From positions 124,001-188,000 of the forward strand of contig NZ_SLVX01000002.1 in the NCBI RefSeq assembly GCF_004341885.1: DNA of 64,000 bases, in the 5' to 3' direction. How positions within the stretch are numbered: position 1 is the first letter of the stretch; each line of letters starts with the position of its first letter. The notes beneath the pieces are model-generated. The model was not told where the DNA came from. It saw only the letters and a program-made list of their open reading frames with translations, and made no database searches. Shown here piece by piece: positions 23,661-31,735 of this stretch. Position numbers and translations under genes: made by a program. The stretch comes from Shinella granuli. GTDB taxonomy: Bacteria > Pseudomonadota > Alphaproteobacteria > Rhizobiales > Rhizobiaceae.

Positions 23661-24800
23661 ATGTTTTTCTGGATTCTCGTCGCCATCCTGACGGCCGCCG
23701 TGGCCGCCGTTCTGCTTCTTCCCCTGCTGCGCCGCCCTGCGGCGGCGGCGGATGACGCCGGTCACGACGTCGAGGTCTACCGCGACCAGCTCGAAGAGTT
23801 GAAGCGCGACGAGGCGAGCGGCCTCATCGGCGCGAACGAGGCCGAGCTTGCCCGGGCGGAGGTCGCACGCCGGCTGATCGCGGCCAGCAAGGCCGAGGCG
23901 AAGGGCGGGGCGAGCCCGGCCGGGCGCCGCAACCGGCTGGCGCAGGTCTTCGTGATCGTGCTGCTGCCCACCATCGGCCTCTGTCTTTACGTGGCGACCG
24001 GCCGGCCGGATCTTCCGGCCCAGCCGCTCGCAGAGCGCCTTGCCAATCCCGGCAACGACATCTCCATCCTCATCGCCAAGGCGGAGAACCATCTCGCGCG
24101 CAATCCGGACGACGGCGCGGGTTGGGACCTCCTGGCGCCGATCTACTATCGCAGCGGCCGGGTGGAGGATGCGGCGAACGCCTTCTCCCAGGCGATCCGC
24201 CTGCTCGGGCCGACGCCGGAACGGCTGGACGGCTATGCGGAAACGCTGATCGCCCAGTCGAACGGCATCGTGACCGCCGAGGCGCGCGCCCGGCTGGAAC
24301 AGTCGCTGACGCTGAAGGCGGACAATCCGCGCGCCGAATACTACCTGGCGCTGGCGCTGGAGCAGGAGGGCAAGCGCGCCGAGGCGCGCGCGGCCTTCGA
24401 GGCCCTGGCGAAGCAAGCGCCGGCCGATGCGCCCTGGCTGCCGCTCGTCAACCGGCATATTGCCGGGCTTGCCGAGGGGCAGGGTGGTGAGGTCGCCGGT
24501 ACGCTCGGCAATCCGACGGCGGAGGACATGGCGGCCGCCCAGGACATGTCGGCGGGCGACCGCCAGCAGATGATATCCGGCATGGTCGAGAGCCTTGCGG
24601 CGAAGCTTGAGGAAAACCCTGATAATATCGAAGGATGGATGCGCATCATCCGTTCCTATGTTGTGCTGGATCAAAGGCCGAAGGCAGAAGCTGCGCTACA
24701 GACGGCGCTGAAGACCTTCCCGGCGGACAGCGACAACGGCAAACAGCTTCTGGCGCTTGCCCGGGACCTATCGATTTCGGCTGAGGGCAGCGGACCATGA
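23661..24800 (+). CDS. ccmI: Cytochrome c maturation protein CcmI (CycH)
   Basis: A 379-residue membrane protein that hands apocytochrome c to the haem ligase. Two membrane helices (residues 2-23 and about 93-112) flank the short cytoplasmic segment [20 protein letters not shown], the CcmI signature. The periplasmic part contains TPR-like helices, with [30 protein letters not shown] and [26 protein letters not shown] as the clear repeats. The first of four overlapping or abutting ccm genes; ATGA overlap links it to ccmE. S. meliloti uses the name cycH. Confidence 0.92.
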   Translation: MFFWILVAILTAAVAAVLLLPLLRRPAAAADDAGHDVEVYRDQLEELKRDEASGLIGANEAELARAEVARRLIAASKAEAKGGASPAGRRNRLAQVFVIVLLPTIGLCLYVATGRPDLPAQPLAERLANPGNDISILIAKAENHLARNPDDGAGWDLLAPIYYRSGRVEDAANAFSQAIRLLGPTPERLDGYAETLIAQSNGIVTAEARARLEQSLTLKADNPRAEYYLALALEQEGKRAEARAAFEALAKQAPADAPWLPLVNRHIAGLAEGQGGEVAGTLGNPTAEDMAAAQDMSAGDRQQMISGMVESLAAKLEENPDNIEGWMRIIRSYVVLDQRPKAEAALQTALKTFPADSDNGKQLLALARDLSISAEGSGP

Positions 24801-25246
24801 CACGCAAGCAGAAACGTCTGGCAGTGATCGGCGGCGGCATTGCCTTCCTGGTGGCGGCGGTGCTGCTCGTCATGTTCGCCTTCAGCCAGTCGATCGCCTA
24901 TTTCTACGTGCCGGGCGATCTTACCAAGGCCAATGTGCCGCCGGGAACGCGCATCCGCCTCGGCGGGCTCGTGGAGGCCGGCACGGTCAAGCGCGGCGAG
25001 GGCTCCACCATCACCTTCACGGTGACGGACACGCTTGCGACGGTGCCGGTGACCTATACCGGCATCCTGCCCGACCTCTTCCGCGAGGGGCAGGGCGTGG
25101 TGGCGGAAGGCGCCTTCGGCACGGACGGGCTGTTCCTGGCCGACACGGTGCTCGCCAAGCATGACGAGACCTACATGCCCAAGGACGTCGCGGATCGCCT
25201 GAAGGCGCAGGGCGTCGAACTTTCCGGCAAGGAAACGATCAAATGA
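24797..25246 (+). CDS. ccmE: Haem chaperone CcmE (CycJ)
   Basis: A 149-residue membrane-anchored haem chaperone. After a basic start (TRKQKRLA) comes a single anchor [19 protein letters not shown] and a beta-barrel domain: [29 protein letters not shown] and [14 protein letters not shown]. The haem-binding His lies in [11 protein letters not shown], with the conserved Tyr beside it. The length and the flexible Lys-rich tail are normal. ATGA overlaps link it to ccmI and ccmF. Confidence 0.95.
   Translation: MTRKQKRLAVIGGGIAFLVAAVLLVMFAFSQSIAYFYVPGDLTKANVPPGTRIRLGGLVEAGTVKRGEGSTITFTVTDTLATVPVTYTGILPDLFREGQGVVAEGAFGTDGLFLADTVLAKHDETYMPKDVADRLKAQGVELSGKETIK
25243..25243 (+). other. ccm operon translational coupling point
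   Basis: All three internal ccm junctions (24797-24800, 25243-25246, 27225-27228) are four-base ATGA overlaps, so one polycistronic mRNA starting before 23661 probably serves all four genes. Confidence 0.7.
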
Positions 25247-27228
25247 TCATCGAGCTCGGACACTATGCCCTCATCCTCGCGCTGGCGACCGTCATCGTCC
25301 AGTCGATCCTGCCGCTGGTCGGCACGATCCGGGGCGACCGCACGCTGATGGCCGTGGCGCCGGCCGCGGCGCTGGCCGGTTTCCTGCTCGTGCTCTTCTC
25401 CTTCTCGGTGCTGACCTTCGCCTATGTCGTCTCCGATTTCTCGGTCGGCAATGTCTGGGAGAACTCGCATTCGCTGAAGCCGATGATCTACAAGATCACC
25501 GGGGTCTGGGGGAACCATGAGGGCTCGATGCTGCTCTGGCTCCTCATCCTCGTCTTCTTCAGCGCGCTCGTCGCCACCTTCGGCGCCAACCTGCCGGAGC
25601 GGCTGCGCGCCAACGTGCTGGCCGTGCAGGGCTTCATCTCCACCGCCTTCGCGCTCTTCATCCTGCTCACCTCCAATCCGTTCCTGCGGCTCCAGCCGGC
25701 GCCGGCCGAGGGGCAGGACCTCAATCCCGTTCTGCAGGACATCGGCCTCGCCATCCATCCGCCGCTGCTCTATCTCGGTTATGTCGGCTTCTCCGTCAGC
25801 TTCTCCTTCGCCATCGCGGCGCTGATCGACGGGCGGATCGATGCGGCCTGGGCGCGCTGGGTGCGGCCGTGGACGCTGGCGGCCTGGAGCTTCCTCACCG
25901 CCGGCATCGCCATGGGCTCCTACTGGGCCTATTACGAACTCGGCTGGGGCGGCTGGTGGTTCTGGGACCCGGTGGAGAACGCCTCCTTCATTCCCTGGCT
26001 CGCCGGCACGGCGCTCCTGCATTCGGCGCTCGTCATGGAAAAGCGCGAGGCGCTGAAGATCTGGACGGTGCTGCTCGCGATCCTCACCTTCTCCATGTCG
26101 CTGCTCGGCACCTTCCTGGTGCGCTCCGGCGTGCTCACCTCGGTGCATGCGTTTGCCACCGATCCGACGCGCGGCGTCTTCATCCTCGCCATCCTGGTCT
26201 TCTTCATCGGCGGCGCGCTGTCGCTCTTCGCCTTCCGGGCGGCGACGCTGAAGGCCGGCGGGCTTTTCGCGCCGATCTCGCGCGAGGGCGCGCTCGTCCT
26301 CAACAATCTGATCCTGACGACGGCGGCCGCCACGGTGCTGACCGGCACGCTCTATCCGCTGGTGCTGGAAGCGCTGACGGGCGAGAAGATCTCCGTCGGC
26401 CCGCCCTTCTTCAACCTCACCTTCGGCCTCTTGATGCTGCCGCTGCTGCTGGCGGTGCCGTTCGGCCCGCTGCTCGCCTGGAAGCGGGGCGACGTGCTCG
26501 CCGCCGGCCAGCGCCTTTTTGCGGCGGCGGGCATCGGCCTCGTCTTCGCGGCGGTGGTTCTCTACATCCAGAACGGCGGGCCGGTGCTCGCCTATTTCGG
26601 CCTTGCCATCGGCTTCTACATGATCGCAGGCGCGATCACCGACCTGTGGCTGCGCGCCGGCATCGGCAAGGTGGCGCGCACTGTCGCCGTCCGCCGCTTC
26701 ATCGGCCTGCCGGGCTCGGCCTTCGGCACGGCGCTCGCCCATATCGGCATCGGCGTGACGGTCATCGGCGTCATCGCGGTGACGGCGTTCGAGACCGAGC
26801 ATGTCGTCGAGATGAAGCCCGGCATGCAGGTGGAGGCCGGCGGCTACACGCTGACCTTCGACGGCATGCGCCGCGGGCAGGGGCCGAACTATTCCGAGGA
26901 ATCCGGCCATTTCACGGTGGCGCGGGGCGGCGTGATCGTCACCGACGTCTGGTCCTCCAAGCGGCTCTATTCCGCCCGCCGCATGCCGACGACGGAGGCG
27001 GGCATCCGCACCTTCGGGCTCAGCCAGCTCTACGTCTCGCTCGGCGATGCGATGGCCGACGGCGGCATCGTCGTGCGCGTCTGGTGGAAGCCGATGATCC
27101 TCTGTATCTGGATCGGCACGCTGATCATGATGGCGGGCGGCATCGTGTCGCTGTGCGACCGGCGGCTGCGCGTCGGGGCGCCGCAGAAGCTGCGCAAGGT
27201 CAAGCCCGCGCTGGAGGCGGCGGAATGA
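25243..27228 (+). CDS. ccmF: Haem lyase subunit CcmF (CycK)
   Basis: A 661-residue polytopic protein forming the haem-to-apocytochrome ligation site with CcmH. The tryptophan-rich WWD motif appears as [16 protein letters not shown] at about residues 236-251, and further conserved histidines lie in [12 protein letters not shown]-like text near the N-terminus, [13 protein letters not shown] and [10 protein letters not shown]. About 14-15 hydrophobic helices can be counted. A periplasmic loop near the C-terminus ([17 protein letters not shown]) precedes the last helix. It overlaps ccmH by ATGATG. Length is normal. Confidence 0.95.
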   Translation: MIIELGHYALILALATVIVQSILPLVGTIRGDRTLMAVAPAAALAGFLLVLFSFSVLTFAYVVSDFSVGNVWENSHSLKPMIYKITGVWGNHEGSMLLWLLILVFFSALVATFGANLPERLRANVLAVQGFISTAFALFILLTSNPFLRLQPAPAEGQDLNPVLQDIGLAIHPPLLYLGYVGFSVSFSFAIAALIDGRIDAAWARWVRPWTLAAWSFLTAGIAMGSYWAYYELGWGGWWFWDPVENASFIPWLAGTALLHSALVMEKREALKIWTVLLAILTFSMSLLGTFLVRSGVLTSVHAFATDPTRGVFILAILVFFIGGALSLFAFRAATLKAGGLFAPISREGALVLNNLILTTAAATVLTGTLYPLVLEALTGEKISVGPPFFNLTFGLLMLPLLLAVPFGPLLAWKRGDVLAAGQRLFAAAGIGLVFAAVVLYIQNGGPVLAYFGLAIGFYMIAGAITDLWLRAGIGKVARTVAVRRFIGLPGSAFGTALAHIGIGVTVIGVIAVTAFETEHVVEMKPGMQVEAGGYTLTFDGMRRGQGPNYSEESGHFTVARGGVIVTDVWSSKRLYSARRMPTTEAGIRTFGLSQLYVSLGDAMADGGIVVRVWWKPMILCIWIGTLIMMAGGIVSLCDRRLRVGAPQKLRKVKPALEAAE

Positions 27229-27677
27229 TGCGCCGCCTGCTCCTCGCCTCGGCCTTCCTGATTGCCGCTTTTCCGGCCTTCGCGGTCAATCCGGACGAGG
27301 TGCTGGCCGATCCGGCGCTGGAGGCGCGGGCGCGGGCGTTGTCGGCCCAGCTACGCTGCATGGTCTGCCAGAACCAGTCGATCGACGATTCCAATGCCGA
27401 GCTTGCCCGCGACCTCAGGCTTCTCGTGCGCGAGCGGCTGAAGAACGGCGACAGCGACGAGGCGGTCATCGACTATGTCGTCTCGCGCTACGGCGAATTC
27501 GTGCTGCTGAACCCGCGCCTGCGCGGCGAGACGCTGCTCCTGTGGGGCGCGCCGATCGTGCTCTTCCTCGCGGGCGCGGCGGCGATGGTGCTCTTCGTGC
27601 GCAAGCGCGGCGGCAAGCCGACGGGAACGCCGCTTTCGGAGGCGGAGAAGGCCGAGCTGGAAAAGGCTCTGGAGTGA
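27225..27677 (+). CDS. ccmH: Cytochrome c maturation thioredoxin-like protein CcmH (CycL)
   Basis: A 150-residue periplasmic-facing protein that reduces the apocytochrome haem-binding motif. It has a signal peptide ([18 protein letters not shown]), then the signature [20 protein letters not shown] with the redox CMVC, the helical [30 protein letters not shown], and the C-terminal membrane helix [22 protein letters not shown]. The usual three-helix fold is intact. Start ATG 27225 overlaps ccmF; ATG 27228 is equally possible. It is the last gene of the operon. Confidence 0.94.
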   Translation: MMRRLLLASAFLIAAFPAFAVNPDEVLADPALEARARALSAQLRCMVCQNQSIDDSNAELARDLRLLVRERLKNGDSDEAVIDYVVSRYGEFVLLNPRLRGETLLLWGAPIVLFLAGAAAMVLFVRKRGGKPTGTPLSEAEKAELEKALE

Positions 27678-27682
27678 GGAAT

Positions 27683-27764
<82 letters not shown>

Positions 27765-27882
27765 TCCTTCCCAACATTACCAAAAATTCATGCCGCGGAT
27801 AGTGCGCTGTAATGTGCACGCGCCTATCTCTTGCTCATCGGCTGCCGCACGCAGCCATGAAGTGAGAGAAAAGGTGCAAAGA

Positions 27883-29457
27883 ATGTCCAAGATTTCAGCA
27901 TTCCGTCCGGGCCTCAAGACCGTCCTGAAGACGACCACCGTCGCCGGGCTTGCGGCCGTCATGCTTGCGACCGGCATTCCCGCGCGTGTCACCGAGAGTT
28001 TTGCAGAAGCCGTGTCGGTGCAGGGCCCGCAGGTCGCGAGCTTCGCCGACGTCGTGGAGGCCGTCTCGCCGGCCGTCGTTTCCGTTCGCGTCCAGTCCGA
28101 TGTCAAGCCGGCCAATGACGAGAGCAATTTCAGCTTCAATTTCGGCGGCCGCGGCTTCGACGAGCTTCCCGACGATCATCCGCTGAAGCGCTTCTTCCGT
28201 GAGTTCGGCGGCCCCGACCAGTTCCGGGGCGACCGCGGGCCGGATCGCCGCTTCGGTGATCGCGGCGACCGCCGCGGCCGTGACCGCAAGCCGCATCTGC
28301 GCCCGACCTCGCAGGGCTCCGGCTTCTTCATCTCGGAAGACGGCTACATCGTCACCAACAACCACGTCGTCAATGACGGCAGTGCCTTCACGGTCGTGAT
28401 GAACGACGGCACCGAGCTCGACGCCAAGCTCGTCGGCAAGGACAGCCGCACGGACCTCGCCGTGCTGAAGGTCGAGGAGAAGGACAAGCGCAAGTTCACC
28501 TATGTGAGCTTCGCCGATGACAGCCAGATCCGCGTCGGCGACTGGGTCGTGGCCGTCGGCAACCCGTTCGGCCTCGGCGGCACGGTGACGGCCGGCATCA
28601 TCTCGGCCCGTGGCCGCGACATCGGCTCCGGCCCCTATGACGACTACCTGCAGGTGGACGCCGCCGTGAACCGCGGCAATTCCGGCGGCCCGACCTTCAA
28701 CCTCAACGGCCAGGTCGTCGGCATCAACACCGCGATCTTCTCGCCGTCGGGCGGCAATGTCGGCATCGCCTTCGCGATTCCCGCTTCCGTCGCCAAGGGC
28801 GTCGTCGCCGACCTGATGAAGGACGGCAAGGTCGACCGCGGCTGGCTCGGCGTGCAGATCCAGCCGGTGAGCCGCGACATCGCCGATTCGCTCGGCCTTG
28901 CGGACGCCGCCGGTGCCCTCGTCGTCGAACCGCAGGCCGATTCGCCCGGTGCCAAGGCCGGCATCAAGAAGGGCGACGTGATCACGGCGCTCGATGGCGA
29001 GCCGATCAAGAATCCGCGTGACCTTGCCCGCCGCGTGGCCGATATCGCGCCCGGCAAGACGGTGGAGCTTTCGGTCTGGCGTGACGGCAAGTCCGAGACG
29101 ATCCGCGTCGAGATCGGCACGCTTGCCGGCGAGCAGATCCAGGCCGCGGCCGGCACCGAGGAGGTGGAACCGGAAACCCCTGCCAGCGAGCAGGCGCTTG
29201 CCGATCTCGGCATCTCGGTCACGCCGGGCGACGACGGTCTGACGGTCTCCTCCGTCGATCCGGACTCCGACGCCAGCGACCGCGGCCTGAAGCAGGGCGA
29301 CCGCATCACCTCGGTCAACAACCAGGCGGTCAAGTCCGCCGACGACGTGGTGAAGGTCATCAACAATGCCCGCAAGGACGGCCGCTCCAAGGCGCTGTTC
29401 CAGATCGAGACCAATGACGGCAGCCGCTTCCTGGCCCTGCCGATCGACCAGGGCTGA
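27883..29457 (+). CDS. degP: DegP/HtrA-family periplasmic serine protease
   Basis: A 524-residue periplasmic protease-chaperone. A hydrophobic signal (about residues 17-33, VAGLAAVMLATGIPA) precedes the protease domain with the triad His161 (TNNHVV), Asp191 (RTDLAVLK) and Ser267 (RGNSGGP). An Arg/Asp/Gly-rich insertion at about 112-137 (DRGPDRRFGDRGDRRGRDR) lies before the first strand. Two PDZ domains follow, at about 290-385 (GWLGVQIQPVSRDIADSLG, then PGAKAGIKKGDVI) and 420-515 (DRGLKQGDRITSVN). ATG 27883 follows GGTGCAAAG. It lies upstream of a two-component pair, as in S. meliloti degP1. Confidence 0.93.
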   Translation: MSKISAFRPGLKTVLKTTTVAGLAAVMLATGIPARVTESFAEAVSVQGPQVASFADVVEAVSPAVVSVRVQSDVKPANDESNFSFNFGGRGFDELPDDHPLKRFFREFGGPDQFRGDRGPDRRFGDRGDRRGRDRKPHLRPTSQGSGFFISEDGYIVTNNHVVNDGSAFTVVMNDGTELDAKLVGKDSRTDLAVLKVEEKDKRKFTYVSFADDSQIRVGDWVVAVGNPFGLGGTVTAGIISARGRDIGSGPYDDYLQVDAAVNRGNSGGPTFNLNGQVVGINTAIFSPSGGNVGIAFAIPASVAKGVVADLMKDGKVDRGWLGVQIQPVSRDIADSLGLADAAGALVVEPQADSPGAKAGIKKGDVITALDGEPIKNPRDLARRVADIAPGKTVELSVWRDGKSETIRVEIGTLAGEQIQAAAGTEEVEPETPASEQALADLGISVTPGDDGLTVSSVDPDSDASDRGLKQGDRITSVNNQAVKSADDVVKVINNARKDGRSKALFQIETNDGSRFLALPIDQG

Positions 29458-29480
29458 GCGGCTCCGTAATCCGCTTTTCG

Positions 29481-29510
29481 GCGCCGCGAAATCGCAAGGT
29501 TTCGCGGCGC
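29481..29510 (+). terminator. Strong hairpin after degP
   Basis: Perfect 11-bp stem GCGCCGCGAAA/TTTCGCGGCGC (29481-29491 with 29500-29510). No T run follows, so it may only attenuate read-through into the response regulator gene. Confidence 0.5.
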
Positions 29511-29571
29511 TGCCATATCGGGACACGGCACTCTGGCCAAGTCCCGCCGAACATGCTGTAAGGTCCGCACG

Positions 29572-30255
29572 ATGAAGATATTGATTGTGGAAGACGATCT
29601 GGAGGCGGCTGCCTATCTCTCGAAGGCCTTTCGCGAGGCGGGCATCGTGCTCGACCATGCGAGCGACGGCGAAAGCGGGCTCTTCCTCGCCACCGAGAAC
29701 AGCTACGACGTCCTGGTCATCGACCGCATGCTGCCGCGTCGCGACGGCCTGTCGCTGATCTCGGAGCTGCGCCGCCGCAACATCCACACCCCCGTGCTCA
29801 TCCTCTCCGCACTCGGCCAGGTCGACGACCGGGTGACGGGGCTTCGCGCCGGCGGCGACGACTACCTGCCGAAACCCTATGCCTTCAGCGAGCTGCTGGC
29901 GCGGGTGGAGGTGCTCGGGCGGCGCAAGGGCACGCCGGAGCAGGACATGGTCTACCGTGTCGGCGACCTAGAGCTCGACCGGCTGTCGCACACGGTCAAG
30001 CGCGCCGGCAAGGAGATCCTGCTCCAGCCGCGCGAGTTCCGCCTGCTCGAATACCTGATGAAGAATGCCGGCCAGGTGGTGACGCGCACCATGCTGCTGG
30101 AGAATGTCTGGGACTATCATTTCGACCCGCAGACCAATGTCATCGACGTCCATGTTTCGCGGCTGCGCTCGAAGATCGAGAAGGACTTCGACCAGCCGCT
30201 GCTGCGCACGGTGCGCGGCGCGGGATACATGATGAAGGACGAGGCGGCGGGCTGA
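29572..30255 (+). CDS. OmpR-family response regulator beside degP
   Basis: A 227-residue response regulator. Receiver residues are EDD (7-9), phosphoacceptor D51 (VIDRMLPRRDG) and the Lys in LPKPYAFSEL. The winged-helix domain carries LLQPREFRLLEYLMKNAGQVV, the recognition helix FDPQTNVIDVHVSRLRSKI and a closing RTVRGAGYMM. It has the same layout as FeuP but is clearly a separate paralogue. The stop codon is 4 bp before the kinase gene, so the pair is co-expressed. Position next to degP suggests an envelope-stress role, but that is inference from context only. Confidence 0.9.
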   Translation: MKILIVEDDLEAAAYLSKAFREAGIVLDHASDGESGLFLATENSYDVLVIDRMLPRRDGLSLISELRRRNIHTPVLILSALGQVDDRVTGLRAGGDDYLPKPYAFSELLARVEVLGRRKGTPEQDMVYRVGDLELDRLSHTVKRAGKEILLQPREFRLLEYLMKNAGQVVTRTMLLENVWDYHFDPQTNVIDVHVSRLRSKIEKDFDQPLLRTVRGAGYMMKDEAAG

Positions 30256-30259
30256 CCCC

Positions 30260-31684
30260 ATGCATCGAATGCTCGGCAGGCTGACCGCCCTCTATCGCAC
30301 GACCGCGGTGCGGCTTTCCGCCGTCTATCTGCTGCTGTTCGCCCTGTGCGCGGCCTTCCTCGTCTTCTACGTCTCCTCCATGTCGGAACGGCTGCTGCGC
30401 CAGCAGATGCGCGAGGCGGTGGCGCAGGAGGTCGAGCAGATCGAGCGCGTCTTCGAAGGCAACGGCATGAACGGCCTCCTGCGCACGCTGGAACGGCGCT
30501 CGCGCCAGCCGGGCGCCAATCTCTACATCATCGCAAGCCCGACGGGCGAGGTGCTGGCCGGCAACGTGGCGTCGCTGCAGCCGGGCGTGCTCGACACCGA
30601 AGGCTGGACGGAGACGCCATTCCGCTACCAGCGCTATCAGGAGGAGGCCCGCGGCAACAACCGCCCGATGGCCTATGCGCAGGTCATCGTGCTCACCAAC
30701 GGCCTGCGCGTGCTCGTCGGCCGCGATCTCGGCGAGCCCGAGAATTTCCGTTATCTGGTGCGCCAGGCGCTGATGGTGGCGCTCGGCGTCATGGGCTTCG
30801 GGGCGCTCGCCATCTGGTATCTGATCGGGCGCAATGCGCTGAAGCGCATGGACCGCATGTCCGGCGCCAGCCAGCGCATCATGGCGGGCGACCTCTCGCA
30901 GCGCCTGCCGACCAGCGGTTCGGGCGACGAGTTCGACCGGCTGTCGGAATCGCTCAACACCATGCTCGGCCGCATCGAGAAGCTCGACGAGGGCCTGAAG
31001 CAGGTCTCCGACAATATCGCGCATGACCTGAAGACGCCGCTCACCCGGCTGCGCAACAAGGCGGAGGCGGCGCTTTCCGGCGGCGACCGGGCCGACTACC
31101 GCACGGCGCTGGAGGAGATGATCGGGGAATCCGACCAGCTCATCCGCACCTTCAACGCGCTCCTGATGATTTCCCGCGTCGAGGCGGGGCAGGCACCGGC
31201 CGAGATGAGCGCGATCGACATCAGCGGCATCGCCCAGGACGGCGCCGAGCTCTATGAGCCGGTGGCCGAGGACAGCGGCCTCAAGCTGGTGACCGACATT
31301 GCCGACGGCGTCGAGGTCAAGGGCAACCGCGAGCTCGTCGGCCAGGCGCTCGGCAACCTCATCGACAATGCCATCAAATATGCCGAGGGCAGCGGCGGCG
31401 AGCCGGAGATCCGCATTTCCCTGCAACGGCGGCAGGGCGATGTCGTGCTCTCGGTCGCCGACAGCGGCCCGGGCGTGCCCGACGACAAGCGCGAGGATGT
31501 GGTGAAGCGCTTCGTGCGGCTCGATGCCAGCCGTTCCAAGCCCGGCACGGGCCTCGGCCTTTCGCTGGCCGGCGCCGTCATGGAAATGCACCATGGTCGC
31601 CTGGAGCTCGATGCGACCCATCCGGAGCGGGAAAACAATCGGGGGCTGACGGTCAGGATGGTTTTCCCCGTCGCCGCGGACTGA
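30260..31684 (+). CDS. Membrane sensor histidine kinase beside degP
   Basis: A 474-residue kinase partnering the regulator just upstream. A first membrane helix (residues 19-42, LSAVYLLLFALCAAFLVFYV) and a second near 169-190 (LMVALGVMGFGALAIWYLI) enclose a periplasmic sensor of about 125 residues. HAMP follows (RMDRMSGASQRIMAGDLSQRLP), then the H box NIAHDLKTPLTRLRNK (His near 254), the N box GNLIDNAIKYAEG, the G1 box ADSGPGVPDDKR and GTGLGLSLAGAV. All ATP-binding boxes are present, so it should be an active kinase. Confidence 0.91.
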   Translation: MHRMLGRLTALYRTTAVRLSAVYLLLFALCAAFLVFYVSSMSERLLRQQMREAVAQEVEQIERVFEGNGMNGLLRTLERRSRQPGANLYIIASPTGEVLAGNVASLQPGVLDTEGWTETPFRYQRYQEEARGNNRPMAYAQVIVLTNGLRVLVGRDLGEPENFRYLVRQALMVALGVMGFGALAIWYLIGRNALKRMDRMSGASQRIMAGDLSQRLPTSGSGDEFDRLSESLNTMLGRIEKLDEGLKQVSDNIAHDLKTPLTRLRNKAEAALSGGDRADYRTALEEMIGESDQLIRTFNALLMISRVEAGQAPAEMSAIDISGIAQDGAELYEPVAEDSGLKLVTDIADGVEVKGNRELVGQALGNLIDNAIKYAEGSGGEPEIRISLQRRQGDVVLSVADSGPGVPDDKREDVVKRFVRLDASRSKPGTGLGLSLAGAVMEMHHGRLELDATHPERENNRGLTVRMVFPVAAD

Positions 31685-31735
31685 TACACCTTTTCGCGCC
31701 GGCCTTTCATCGGCCGGATGTGGTGAGGAGGCATC